DNA from: RYN-124 sp033851845
GTDB taxonomy: Bacteria; Actinomycetota; Actinomycetes; Mycobacteriales; SCTD01
Assembly: GCA_033851845.1 (NCBI GenBank)
Contig: JAWWOH010000080.1
Location: 10,508 to 74,507, forward strand
Length of the DNA: 64,000 nucleotides
Direction of reading: 5' to 3'
In this document: positions 7,229 through 16,077 of the stretch, in pieces
Layout of the letters: every line of letters starts with the position of its first letter
Position numbering within the stretch: the first letter of the stretch is position 1
Program-made: the position numbers and the translations under genes
The notes under the pieces: model-generated
What the model was told of the DNA's origin: nothing
Seen by the model: the letters and a program-made list of their open reading frames with translations, nothing else
Database searches by the model: none

Positions 7229-9358
7229 GTGAACGGCTTGACCGAGCCGTCCGCCGCCGTCCGCGGGGAGATCGCGCGCGAGCAGGAGCTCGTCGACGCG
7301 GCCCTCGCTCGGCTCGCTGTGCTTCGGGCCGAGACCAGCGCCGCCGAGGAGGAAGGGCTGCGCGGCGGTGGGGGCACGCCGCAGGCCGTCTACGAACGCG
7401 ACGTGACCGTCCTGCACTTCGCCGGCCGGCGGGCGGCGCTCGACGCCGCCGCCGATGGCCTGGTCTTCGGCCGGCTGGACCGGCAGGACGGCACGGTCCA
7501 CCACATCGGCCGGGTCGGCGTACGCACCGAGGAGCAGCACGCCCTCGTCGTCGACTGGCGGGCGCCGGCCGCGGCCGCCTTCTACCGCGCCACGGCAGCC
7601 CAGCCCGACGACGTCGTACGACGAAGGACCATCTCCTGCCGCGGCGACAAGATCACCGCCATCGAGGACGAGCTGCTCGACCCGGCGCGGGCGGACGAGC
7701 TGGTCGGTACGACGGTCGTCGGCGACGGTGCCTTCCTGGCCGCGCTCTCCAAGGAGCGCACCGGTCGGATGCGCGACATCGTCGCGACCATCCAGCGCGA
7801 GCAGGACGAGGCAGTGCGCGCACCGGACGACGGCGTGCTGCTGGTGACGGGCGGACCCGGCACCGGGAAGACCGCCGTCGCACTCCATCGGGTGGCCTTC
7901 CTCATGTACAACCACCGCGAGCGCTTCTCCCGCCGCGGCGTGCTCGTCGTCGGCCCGTCCCCGGTGTTCGTCGACTACGTCAGCCAGGTGCTGCCGACCC
8001 TGGGTGAGACCTCCGTGCGGCTCGTCTCGTTGGAGACGCTGGTGACAGGTACGGCGGTCACGGGCCGCGACGCCGGCGACATCGCCGCGGTCAAGGGCTC
8101 GCTGCGCATGGCAGAGGTGCTCCGGAAGATCGCGCGCGCCGCCGGACGACCACGCGTGGAGGACGTCCGCATCGTCTTCCGCGGTCGCACCGTCACCGTC
8201 CCTGGCCGTGAGCAGGCCACCCGCCGGGCGCAGCTGGAGCGCTCGCCGCGCAGCCACAACGGGCTGCACGGACAGGCCCGCACCGCGCTGGTCAACCTCG
8301 TCGTGCGCGCGTGGCTGCGCGCCGCCGATGCCGACGACTGGTCGGATCGCGCGAAGGACGACCTGCGCGAGGAGGCAGCGCTCGACCTGCGCGACGACAG
8401 CGTGTTCGAGCAGGCGCTCGCAGCGTTCTGGCCGGTCCTGGACCGGCACGAGGTCTTCGGGAGAGTGCGCGCCGGTGAGCTGCGGATGCCTCCTGGCTTG
8501 CTTACCGACGAGGAGGCCGCGCTGCTGATGCAGTCGTGGCGCAGCGCCGTCGTCACAGCTGCCGACGCGGTGCTGCTCGACGAGCTCGACGAGCTGATCG
8601 GCGAGCCGCCGGCCCCCCCGGAACCCGAGGACGACGAGCCCACGCCCGATGACTACGGCGAGGTCACCACGTTCGCCGACCGGTCCTACCGCGCGGCCCG
8701 TGACCTGTCCGCCGACGAGTCGCACCGCGACTACGCGCACGTCGTCGTCGACGAGGCGCAGGACGTCTCGCCGATGCAGTGGCGGGCCCTCGGCCGCCGC
8801 GCCCGCTCCGGGACGTGGACCGTCGTCGGCGACTGGGCCCAGTCGGTCTGGCCGCATCCCGAGGAGACGGCTGACGCGGTGGTCGGCGTCGCCGGCAAGA
8901 GGCGAGTACGCCGGCACGAGCTCACCACCAACTACCGCACATCCACCGAGATCGCCGACCTCGCAGCGACGGTGCTGACGCTGATCGACCCGGCGGCGAC
9001 CCCGCCGGCGGCCGTGCGGTCGACCGGCGAGGCACCCGTCGTACGCACCTCTGTCGCCGACCTCACCGCGGCCGCGGTCGACGCCGTGGCCGAGCTTTTC
9101 GGGCAGGTGACCGGGACCGTCGGGGTCATCGCGACGGCCGCGGATGTCGGCTGGCTGCGCGACACCCTGCCGACCGAGCCGCGGCTGCTGGTGCTCGACA
9201 CCTGGCAGGCCAAGGGCATGGAGTTCGACGGCTGCCTGGTCGTGTCGCCGGAGCACATCGCGACGGAGAGCGCGGCCGGGCTGCGCTCGCTCTACGTCGC
9301 GATCACCCGCGCGACCCAGCGGCTGGTCGTGATCACCGCCGCCGACAAGCCATGGTGA
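7229..9358 (+). CDS. HelD/HelR-family RNA-polymerase-associated ATPase (UvrD/Rep-like superfamily 1)
   Basis: A 709-residue superfamily 1 NTPase. An N-terminal coiled coil (residues ~5-35, EIAREQELVDAALARLAVLR) precedes the family block DRQDGTVHHIGRVGVRTEEQ and DWRAPAAAAFYRAT. Walker A GGPGTGKT is at about 208-215, the Walker B-like VVVDEAQDVSPMQW follows, and the C-terminal motifs are TWQAKGMEFDGCLVV and LYVAITRATQRL. HelD displaces and recycles stalled RNA polymerase, and the HelR subgroup also protects it from rifamycins. Length and domain order fit the actinobacterial class, but subgroup assignment needs alignment. No rifamycin-associated element is obvious in the 34-bp upstream gap. Confidence 0.85.
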   Translation: MNGLTEPSAAVRGEIAREQELVDAALARLAVLRAETSAAEEEGLRGGGGTPQAVYERDVTVLHFAGRRAALDAAADGLVFGRLDRQDGTVHHIGRVGVRTEEQHALVVDWRAPAAAAFYRATAAQPDDVVRRRTISCRGDKITAIEDELLDPARADELVGTTVVGDGAFLAALSKERTGRMRDIVATIQREQDEAVRAPDDGVLLVTGGPGTGKTAVALHRVAFLMYNHRERFSRRGVLVVGPSPVFVDYVSQVLPTLGETSVRLVSLETLVTGTAVTGRDAGDIAAVKGSLRMAEVLRKIARAAGRPRVEDVRIVFRGRTVTVPGREQATRRAQLERSPRSHNGLHGQARTALVNLVVRAWLRAADADDWSDRAKDDLREEAALDLRDDSVFEQALAAFWPVLDRHEVFGRVRAGELRMPPGLLTDEEAALLMQSWRSAVVTAADAVLLDELDELIGEPPAPPEPEDDEPTPDDYGEVTTFADRSYRAARDLSADESHRDYAHVVVDEAQDVSPMQWRALGRRARSGTWTVVGDWAQSVWPHPEETADAVVGVAGKRRVRRHELTTNYRTSTEIADLAATVLTLIDPAATPPAAVRSTGEAPVVRTSVADLTAAAVDAVAELFGQVTGTVGVIATAADVGWLRDTLPTEPRLLVLDTWQAKGMEFDGCLVVSPEHIATESAAGLRSLYVAITRATQRLVVITAADKPW

Positions 9359-9710
9359 TCTGTCGGCCCCGCGCCGGTCGCCTGCTCGCCGTCGCCGGCA
9401 GCTGACCGGCCGATGACCGCCCTTCCCGCCAGGTCCGCGGGCTCCACGCAGACAGCGACGTGTGCGCTGGGTTCGCTGCCGCGGAAGCGATCACCTTCGC
9501 TTCCCTGCTGAGATCGGAGCTCTGACCGGCGAAAAGCTCCGATCTGAGGAGGGAAGCGCTCCCCGCCGGCCCGGGAGTCGCAGCCGCCGCACGCCCGCCC
9601 CCGGCGTACCCGGAAGTGGCCTTCGCGCGGCACCGAAACCGCGGCCGGGGCGGGGTTCACAGGGACCTCCCAGCGGGATCTCACGGCGGCTTCACGCCGC
9701 CGGGTGTCGA
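9359..9710. other. 352-bp gap with overlapping inverted repeats
   Basis: This gap between the HelD-like gene and the MoxR gene holds no convincing reading frame. Its middle carries an 8-bp perfect inverted repeat (9483-9490 with 9497-9504). That overlaps a much larger 23-bp repeat (9499-9521 with 9535-9557). A third small hairpin, GGCGGC with GCCGCC (9685-9690 and 9696-9701), sits just before the MoxR start. The rest is very GC-rich and shows nothing recognisable. Confidence 0.7.
9499..9557. repeat. 23-bp near-perfect inverted repeat (long hairpin)
   Basis: The arms 9499-9521 and 9535-9557 match at 21 of 23 positions around a 13-nt spacer. The inner 11 bp (AGATCGGAGCT/AGCTCCGATCT) and outer 8 bp (GCTTCCCT/AGGGAAGC) are perfect. 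The left arm also belongs to a competing shorter hairpin starting at 9483, so two exclusive folds are possible. There is no T-run after it, so it is not a canonical intrinsic terminator. Possible roles are a rho-independent-like stop for the helicase gene, an operator or an RNA element. Confidence 0.75.
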
Positions 9711-10733
9711 ATGAACGCCATGAGCCCAGCCCGCAAGAGCCCCCTGAGCACCGACCCGGCCGCATCGCTCGAGCGCGCGCTGATGGAGGTCAAGAAGGTC
9801 GTCGTCGGCCAGGACCGGATGGTCGAGCGCATCCTGGTCGCCCTGCTCGCCCGCGGGCACTGCCTGCTCGAGGGCGTGCCCGGCATCGCCAAGAGCCTCG
9901 CCGTCGAGACGCTCGCGCGGGTCGTCGGCGGTTCCAGCGTCCGGTTGCAGTTCACCCCCGACCTGGTCCCGTCGGACATCGTCGGCACCCGCATCTACCG
10001 GCCGTCCCGCGAGGCGTTCGACGTCGAGCTCGGACCGGTGTTCGCGAACCTCGTCCTGGCCGACGAGATCAACCGCGCGCCCGCAAAGGTCCAGTCGGCA
10101 CTGCTGGAGGTCATGCAGGAGCGACAGGTCTCGATCGGCGGTACGACGTACCCACTGCCCAAGCCCTTCCTCGTGCTCGCGACGCAGAACCCGATCGAGA
10201 GCGAAGGCGTCTACCCGCTCCCGGAGGCGCAGCGCGACCGGTTCCTGCTGAAGGTCGTCGTCGGCCATCCGTCGATGGCCGAGGAGATGGAGATCGTCCG
10301 GCGGATGGCCGTCAACCCGCCGCACGCCGAGCAGGTGCTGTCCCTCGACGACCTGCTCGAGCTGCAGCAGGCAGTCGACGAGACGTTCGTGCATCACGCC
10401 GTCGCGGAGTACGCCGTCCGCCTGGTGATGGCGACTCGCGATCCCGGCCCGTGGGGCGCGCCGGAGCTGGCGCCGCTGATCGCGCACGGGGCGTCGCCGC
10501 GCGGCAGCCTCGGCCTCGTCCAGGGCGGCCGGGCACTCGCTGTCCTGCGCGGCCGCGACTACGTCCTCCCGGCGGACGTCACCGACCTCGCGACCGATGT
10601 GCTCTCGCACCGCCTCGTGCTCACCTACGAGGCACTGGCCGACGGTGTCGCTGCACCGAGCATCGTCGAGCGGGTCCTGCAGGTCGTACAGCCGCCGCAG
10701 ATCGCGCCATCCCAGCTTCAAGACTCCGCATGA
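9711..10733 (+). CDS. MoxR-family AAA+ ATPase
   Basis: A 340-residue MoxR ATPase, a chaperone-like AAA+ protein that normally works with VWA-domain partners. Walker A GVPGIAKS is at residues 55-62, Walker B is VLADEINRAPAKVQSALLEVM, and sensor 1 is LATQNPIESEGVYPLPEAQRDRF. The ATG at 9711 is used here; the ATG three codons on (9720) is equally possible. It is first gene of a three-gene run: its TGA overlaps the ATG of the DUF58 gene, and the VWA gene follows. This is the classic MoxR-DUF58-VWA arrangement. Confidence 0.92.
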   Translation: MNAMSPARKSPLSTDPAASLERALMEVKKVVVGQDRMVERILVALLARGHCLLEGVPGIAKSLAVETLARVVGGSSVRLQFTPDLVPSDIVGTRIYRPSREAFDVELGPVFANLVLADEINRAPAKVQSALLEVMQERQVSIGGTTYPLPKPFLVLATQNPIESEGVYPLPEAQRDRFLLKVVVGHPSMAEEMEIVRRMAVNPPHAEQVLSLDDLLELQQAVDETFVHHAVAEYAVRLVMATRDPGPWGAPELAPLIAHGASPRGSLGLVQGGRALAVLRGRDYVLPADVTDLATDVLSHRLVLTYEALADGVAAPSIVERVLQVVQPPQIAPSQLQDSA

Positions 10734-11668
10734 GCTCCCTCACCGCAGTTCCACTCGCACGGGAGGCTTCCGCCCGCCGGCTGCGGCTCGACGTCGCGCG
10801 TCGGCTCGACGGGCTGCTTGCCGGCGATCATCTCGGGTACCTGTTCGGACCTGGCACCGAGGCGGCAGAGGCGCGGCTCTACGCACCGGGCGACGACGTA
10901 CGCCGGATCGACTGGTCGGTGACCGCGCGCACGCAGGAGACCCATGTCCGCGATGCCGTCGCGGAGCGGGAGCTCGAGACGACGCTGCTGGTCGACCTGA
11001 CGGCGTCGATGTCGTTCGGCACCGTGACCTGCGAGAAGCGCGACATCGCACTGGCCGTCGCGGCTGCGGTGATGCACCTCGCCGGTGGCGCGGGCGACCG
11101 CGTCGGTGCGGTCGTCCTCGGCGCCGACGGGATGCGCCGGCTGCCGCCACGGGGTGGCCGGGACGCCGCCCTGGCACTGCTGCACCGGCTGCTCAGCGAG
11201 CCCCGTGCCGAGGGCGCGGGCCCCGACCTGGCGGCCGGCCTGGCCTCGGTGCTCAACCCACCGCGCCGACGTGGTCTCGTCGTCGTGCTGTCCGACCTCC
11301 TGGCTCCGCCGAACACCGCGCCGCCGTGGGCGAGGCCCTTGCGGATGCTCGCCACCCGGCATGACGTCATCGTCGGAGAGGTCGTCGACCCGCGTGAGCT
11401 GACGCTGCCCGACGTCGGCGTCCTGCGCCTCGTCGACCCCGAGACCGGACGGCACCTGGAGGTGCAGACGAAGAGCAAGGCGCTGCGTGAGCGCTACGCA
11501 GCCGCCGCGTCGGCTCGCCGGTCGGCGCATGCCGCCGAGGTACGCCGGGCCGGTGCCGGTCACGTCGTGCTGCGCACCGACCGCGACTGGCTGGTCGACC
11601 TCGCGACCTTCCTGGCCACCCGTCGTCGGCTGCGGGCCGCGGGCCGAGCCGGGCTCATGGTGCGTTGA
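10730..11668 (+). CDS. DUF58 domain protein (MoxR partner)
   Basis: A 312-residue cytoplasmic DUF58 protein. The family signature YAPGDDVRRIDWSVTAR lies at about residues 50-66, and a degenerate VWA-like fold follows (TTLLVDLTASMSFGT, then VVVLSDLLAPPN). These proteins are co-encoded with MoxR ATPases and are thought to be clients or adaptors in envelope or stress functions. The start codon overlaps the MoxR stop (ATGA), and its own stop overlaps the next start (TGATG), so all three are translationally coupled. Confidence 0.9.
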   Translation: MSSLTAVPLAREASARRLRLDVARRLDGLLAGDHLGYLFGPGTEAAEARLYAPGDDVRRIDWSVTARTQETHVRDAVAERELETTLLVDLTASMSFGTVTCEKRDIALAVAAAVMHLAGGAGDRVGAVVLGADGMRRLPPRGGRDAALALLHRLLSEPRAEGAGPDLAAGLASVLNPPRRRGLVVVLSDLLAPPNTAPPWARPLRMLATRHDVIVGEVVDPRELTLPDVGVLRLVDPETGRHLEVQTKSKALRERYAAAASARRSAHAAEVRRAGAGHVVLRTDRDWLVDLATFLATRRRLRAAGRAGLMVR

Positions 11669-12633
11669 TGGACGGGTTCGCCTTCACCGAGCCGATCCGG
11701 CTGCTGCTGCTCATCGGCGTCGTGGCGCTGGTCGGCGGCTACGTCTGGATGCAGGCGCGGCGGCCCGTCTACGCCGCGCGCTTCACCGAGCTCGACCTGC
11801 TCGCATCCGTCGCCCCGAAGCGACCCGGCTGGCGCCGGCACGTGCCGGCCGGCCTGCTGCTGCTGTCGTTGGTGGCCCTGACAACTGCCTTCGCCAAGCC
11901 GGAGGCCGACGTGAAGGTGCCGCGCGAGCGAGCCACGATCGTGGTGGCGCTGGACACGTCGGCCTCGATGCAGGCAACCGACGTCTCCCCCGACCGCTTC
12001 ACCGCGGCCAAGCAGTCGGCCAAGGCGTTCGTCGACCGGCTGCCCAAGCAGTTCAACGTCGGGCTGGTGTCGTTCAACGCGGTTGCCTCTGTCGTCGCGA
12101 CGCCGACGCAGGACCACGCAGCAGTGCGCGACGCCATCGACGGGTTGCGACTTGCCGGCGGGACCGCCATCGGGGAAGCCGTGATCGCCTCGCTCAACGC
12201 GATCCAGAACGTCCCCGGGGGCACTCAGCAGGGGGCGGCCAAGCCCCCGCCGGCCCGCGTCGTACTGCTCTCCGACGGCGGGAACACGATCGGACGCTCG
12301 CTTGACGATGCCGCTACCGCTGCCACGGCACTGAAGATCCCGGTGTCGACGATCGCCTACGGCACCGAGCAGGGATACGTCCAGGTGCAGGGCCAGATCG
12401 TGCCTGTGCCGGTCGATGCGCCGTCGCTCGCGGCGCTCGCCGCCGCCACCGGCGGGCAGAGCTACAGCGCGAAGTCGGGCGAGGAGCTCAACGGCGTCTA
12501 CTCCGACATCGGCAGTCAGGTCGGCTACACGACGCAGCGCAAGGAGGTCACCGCGACGCTCACCGGACTCGGCCTGCTGACGGCCGTCGCGGCCGCGGTG
12601 ACCTCGCTGCTCTGGACCGCCCGCTTCCCCTGA
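11668..12633 (+). CDS. Membrane-anchored VWA domain protein (BatA-like)
   Basis: A 321-residue protein. Two N-terminal membrane segments (about 9-27 and 50-72) flank a short basic loop, followed by a VWA domain with a complete metal-ion-dependent adhesion site (DTSASM from Asp96, later GGTAIGEA and LLSDGGNTIG). A final membrane segment lies near 297-317. The topology matches aerotolerance BatA/BatB proteins. As the last gene of the MoxR unit it is the probable VWA client remodelled by the ATPase. The usual transglutaminase and second Bat genes are absent. Confidence 0.9.
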   Translation: MDGFAFTEPIRLLLLIGVVALVGGYVWMQARRPVYAARFTELDLLASVAPKRPGWRRHVPAGLLLLSLVALTTAFAKPEADVKVPRERATIVVALDTSASMQATDVSPDRFTAAKQSAKAFVDRLPKQFNVGLVSFNAVASVVATPTQDHAAVRDAIDGLRLAGGTAIGEAVIASLNAIQNVPGGTQQGAAKPPPARVVLLSDGGNTIGRSLDDAATAATALKIPVSTIAYGTEQGYVQVQGQIVPVPVDAPSLAALAAATGGQSYSAKSGEELNGVYSDIGSQVGYTTQRKEVTATLTGLGLLTAVAAAVTSLLWTARFP

Positions 12634-12653
12634 CGGCAAGGCAGTTGCCCGAG

Positions 12654-12672
12654 TTCTCCCTATCTGGGAGGA
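12654..12672. promoter_or_regulatory. Small inverted repeat upstream of the LAL regulator
   Basis: CTCCC-TATCT-GGGAG forms a 5-bp hairpin or operator half-sites about 45 bp before the LAL regulator GTG. The half-site CTCCCTA recurs in the inverted repeat before the universal stress gene at 15508-15527, which hints at a shared regulator, possibly the LAL protein itself. The evidence is only sequence resemblance. Confidence 0.3.
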
Positions 12673-12716
12673 TGAAGCCCGCTGGTCACGGGGGTGGCGG
12701 CGGGGGGTGATCTGGC

Positions 12717-15506
12717 GTGCTGCTGGAGCGCGACGCCGATCTGGCGGCGGCTGAGGCCGTCCTCCGCGATGTCGTGCGCACCAGCACCGGTCGGCTCGTG
12801 CTGCTCGAAGGCGTGCCCGGCGTCGGCAAGACCGAGGTCCTGCTCGAGCTGACGCGCCGCGCTGAGGCCCTCGGGATGCAGGTGGTCGCCGGAACGGCTG
12901 GGGAGCTGGAGCAGGACTTGCCCTTCGGCGTGGCCCGCCAGCTCTTCGTCGATGACGTCGCCGCTCATGCAACCCCACCGGCCGCGGCTGCGCGGGGACT
13001 CACGACGGCAAAGCCCGTAGCCGACGTGCAGTCGGCGGAGCTCGACGCGCTGCATGGGCTCTTCGGGCTCTGCACCGCGCGGGCCGGCGCCGATCCGCTC
13101 GCGGTCGTGATCGACGACGTGCACTGGGCCGACCCGGCCAGCCTGAAGTTCATCGTCTACCTCACCCGGCGGCTGCCAGGGCTTCCGATCGCGCTCGTCC
13201 TCGCGGCCCGCCCGGCTGCTCAGACGGTCCGGGCGCCGGAACTCGAGCACCTTGCCGAACGAGCCGACCTCACCCTCAAGCTCGAGACGCTGTCGGCAGA
13301 GGCGACCGCGGCGGTGGCGAGAGGCTGGTTCGGCGACCCGCCGAGCGCGGGGTTCACCCGGGTCTGCGTCGACACGACGGGCGGAAACCCACTGCTGCTG
13401 CGACAGCTGCTCGAGGAGGCTGCCACCGAGCAGCTGCAACCTACTGACGCCGACGCTGCGCGTCTGCGCGAGCTCGGCTCGACCACGGTCGCGCGCTCGG
13501 CGCTGCTCCGGGTCAGCCGCATGGGCCGGGAGGCCGTCGATATCGCTGCAACCGCGGCGTTGCTCGGGCGCAGCGCGACGCTCCCCCTCGTCGCGGCCGT
13601 CGCAGGCGTTCCCGCGGAGCGCGCCGAGCTCGTTCTCGACGAGCTCATCGACGCGCACCTGCTCAGGCCCGGGCAGCCGCTGCGCTTCGTCCACCCACTC
13701 GTGCAGTCGGCGATCTACCGGCACATGCCGCGTGGTCTGCGTTCACGACGGCATCGCGAGTCCGCGCGCCTGCTCGCCCTCGCCGGCGCCGCCCACGACG
13801 AGATCGGACGTCATCTGCTGCGGACTGACCCCGCTGGCGACTCCTGGGTCAGGGAGCAGCTCCGTGACGCCGGCACGCAGGCCCTCGACACCGGTGCACC
13901 CGACGTCGCGGTGGCGCTGCTGAGGCGCGCAGTCGACGAGAACCCCACAGCCGTGGACGCTCGGCTGCTGATCCAGCTCGGCGGCGCGGAGTCCGTCGTC
14001 GGTGACAAGCAGGCACTGACGCATCTCTCGCAGGCGATGGCGAGCACGACCGATCCGGCGCTGCGCAGCCTCGCTGCGATGCCACTGTCCCGCGCGCTCG
14101 CGGAACGGCGGCGGTACGCCGAAGGCATCCAGGCGCTCGACGAGGTGCTCGCCGACCCGAACGGGTTGGACCGCGAGACCTTGCTGCGGCTCCGATGCGA
14201 GCGCCTGTGGCTGCTCGGCACGAGCGACCTGCCGCCGTCGACGCTCCGCCAGGAGGCCGAGGAGCTCGCTGCCGGGCTCACCGGCAGCACGCACGCCGAG
14301 CGGTTGGCGATCGGGCACCTGGCCACGGTGCGGTTCTCGCAGTGCGCCCCGCACGATGAGGGTCGGGCGCTCACCCTCACCGCGCTCGGCAGCGGACAGC
14401 TGCTGCGCGACGAGGGACCCGAGTCTCCGCGCTGGTTGCACACCGCGTCGCTGCTGTGGGCCTTCGGCGAGTACGGCGCCGCCGAACGCGAGCTGCTTCG
14501 CGGTGAGCAGCTCGCGCACGACCGCGGCAGCGATGCCCCACTGATGCCGATCCGCAGCACGCGAGCACTGCTGTCGTTCGATCTCGGCGAGCTCGACCGC
14601 GCCGAGGAACTTGCACGCGACGCCATCGCCCGCACGCGCGGACTGTCGTCAACCGGTGCGCGCTTCGCCGCCGCCTGCCTGGTCAAGGCGCTCACTGAGA
14701 AGGGCCGACTGGACGAAGCCGCACAGGTGATGGCCGAGGTGCCGCCGCCCGGCGCCTCTCTCGACCGGTTCGACGCGCTGCTGCTCGACGCCCGCGGCAC
14801 CCTGCGCCTCGCCCGGCACGAGCCGGGTGGCCGCGACGACCTCCTCGCCGTCGGCCGGTGGTGCGCGGAGCACGCGATCGACAACCCCGGTGAGTGGGCG
14901 TGGCGGACCGACGTGGCGCCGGCGCTGATGGCTGATGGCGACGTCGAGCGGGCGGAGGAGCTCATCGCCGAGGAGCTGGAGAAGGCTCGCCGGTTCGGCG
15001 TCGCGAGGCCGCTGGGGCGTGCCCTGCACGCCGCGGGCCTGGTCGCCCGCGGCGACGAGCGGATGCGGTTGTTCGAGGAAGCCGTGGCGGTGCTCGCGCC
15101 CTCTCCGGCTCGGTTGTCAGCAGCGCGCGCGCTGCTGAGCCTGGGCGTCGCGAGGCGCGCGGCGGGGCAGGTCGCCGACGCGCAGGAGCCGTTCCGGCAG
15201 GCCCTGGACCTGGCGACGGCCTGCGCCGCGACGCCGGTGGCCGACAGCGCGCGCCGGCTGCTGCTGTCCACCGGGGCGCGGCCCCGTCGTACAGCACTGC
15301 TCGGGCCCGACGCGCTGACCCCGAGCGAGCGGGAGGTGGCGGAGCTTGCAGCCAGCGGCCACACGAACCGCGACATCGCCGGTCGGTTGTTCGTGACGGT
15401 CAAGGCGGTCGAGAAGCACCTGCGCAACGCCTACGCCAAGCTCGACATCGAGCGGCGCACAGAGCTCACCGAGGCACTGCGCGGCCGAGAGCGACAAACC
15501 GGGTAA
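12717..15506 (+). CDS. LAL-type LuxR regulator (large ATP-binding, MalT-like)
   Basis: A 929-residue LuxR regulator. An N-terminal NTPase has Walker A EGVPGVGKT (31-39) and Walker B VVIDDVHWADPAS (near 130). A long helical repeat region resembling TPRs covers roughly 330-850. A C-terminal LuxR helix-turn-helix (about 865-925) reads LTPSEREVAELAASGHTNRD then VTVKAVEKHLRNAYAKL. Such regulators act as ATP-switched activators of nearby pathways. The GTG start follows a GGGGGTGA stretch. The next gene on the strand is a universal stress protein, a plausible target. Confidence 0.9.
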   Translation: MLLERDADLAAAEAVLRDVVRTSTGRLVLLEGVPGVGKTEVLLELTRRAEALGMQVVAGTAGELEQDLPFGVARQLFVDDVAAHATPPAAAARGLTTAKPVADVQSAELDALHGLFGLCTARAGADPLAVVIDDVHWADPASLKFIVYLTRRLPGLPIALVLAARPAAQTVRAPELEHLAERADLTLKLETLSAEATAAVARGWFGDPPSAGFTRVCVDTTGGNPLLLRQLLEEAATEQLQPTDADAARLRELGSTTVARSALLRVSRMGREAVDIAATAALLGRSATLPLVAAVAGVPAERAELVLDELIDAHLLRPGQPLRFVHPLVQSAIYRHMPRGLRSRRHRESARLLALAGAAHDEIGRHLLRTDPAGDSWVREQLRDAGTQALDTGAPDVAVALLRRAVDENPTAVDARLLIQLGGAESVVGDKQALTHLSQAMASTTDPALRSLAAMPLSRALAERRRYAEGIQALDEVLADPNGLDRETLLRLRCERLWLLGTSDLPPSTLRQEAEELAAGLTGSTHAERLAIGHLATVRFSQCAPHDEGRALTLTALGSGQLLRDEGPESPRWLHTASLLWAFGEYGAAERELLRGEQLAHDRGSDAPLMPIRSTRALLSFDLGELDRAEELARDAIARTRGLSSTGARFAAACLVKALTEKGRLDEAAQVMAEVPPPGASLDRFDALLLDARGTLRLARHEPGGRDDLLAVGRWCAEHAIDNPGEWAWRTDVAPALMADGDVERAEELIAEELEKARRFGVARPLGRALHAAGLVARGDERMRLFEEAVAVLAPSPARLSAARALLSLGVARRAAGQVADAQEPFRQALDLATACAATPVADSARRLLLSTGARPRRTALLGPDALTPSEREVAELAASGHTNRDIAGRLFVTVKAVEKHLRNAYAKLDIERRTELTEALRGRERQTG

Positions 15507-15507
15507 A

Positions 15508-15542
15508 GGTAGGGCGAGCTCCCTACCGACCGGCATCGCCGG
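15508..15542. promoter_or_regulatory. Two adjacent hairpins before the universal stress gene
   Basis: GGTAGGG (15508-15514) and CCCTACC (15521-15527) form a perfect 7-bp inverted repeat with a 6-nt spacer, immediately after the LAL stop codon. CCGGC-ATC-GCCGG follows at 15530-15542. They could end the LAL transcript or serve as an operator for the stress gene starting at 15586. No T-run is present, which favours an operator slightly. Confidence 0.4.
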
Positions 15543-15585
15543 ACACCTGATGCTGGTGATCATCACAGCTGATCAGGGGGAACGC

Positions 15586-16041
15586 ATGTACCGGTCGATC
15601 GTTGCGGGCACGGACGGCTCGCCGAGCGCGCAGGAGGCCGTCCGGCACGCCGGTCAGCTCGCCGCGCTGTCACAGGCCACGCTGACCATCGTTTCGGCGT
15701 ACCGACCGGTGGGACATGCGGCCGTGCTCGCCATGAGCGGGGCGGCCGGCGGCCTCATGGTCGACTCCGCCGAGCTCGTCGAGCAGCAGCGCCAGGAAGC
15801 CGAGGAGTCGCTCGAGCACGCCATGATGACGCTCGACGCCGTCGCGCCTTTCGCGAGCACCGTCTCCGCGCCCGGAAACCCGGCCGAGGTGCTTCTTGCC
15901 GTTGCCGCCGAGGTGAAGGCGGACCTGATCGTCGTCGGCAACCGCGGGATGCAGGGTGCGGCCCGCTTCCTGCTCGGCAGCGTCCCCAACCGGGTTGCGC
16001 ACCACGCCAGCTGCTCGGTCCTCATCGTCCAGACGACCTGA
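15586..16041 (+). CDS. Universal stress protein (UspA family)
   Basis: A 151-residue single-domain Usp. The N-terminal strand YRSIVAGTDGSPSAQEAV and the ATP-binding signature G-2x-G-9x-G-S (GNRGMQGAARFLLGSV) are intact, so it is likely an ATP-binding type. The ATG at 15586 has a GGGGGA ribosome site six bases upstream and is preferred over an ATG 36 bp earlier. Between it and the LAL gene lie the inverted repeats noted above and a GTGATCATCAC palindrome (15555-15565). Confidence 0.92.
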   Translation: MYRSIVAGTDGSPSAQEAVRHAGQLAALSQATLTIVSAYRPVGHAAVLAMSGAAGGLMVDSAELVEQQRQEAEESLEHAMMTLDAVAPFASTVSAPGNPAEVLLAVAAEVKADLIVVGNRGMQGAARFLLGSVPNRVAHHASCSVLIVQTT

Positions 16042-16077
16042 TCCGGCGCTGCGGGTGTTCGTGCTTCACTCCGGGTC

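Noticed and set aside
5873..9256. A very long minus-strand open frame (over 1100 codons) opposite the Nudix, YbdK and HelD genes
   Set aside because: Its translation is low-complexity and Arg/Gly/Asp-rich with no domain, and part of it runs antisense to a clear helicase. It is a GC-bias shadow.
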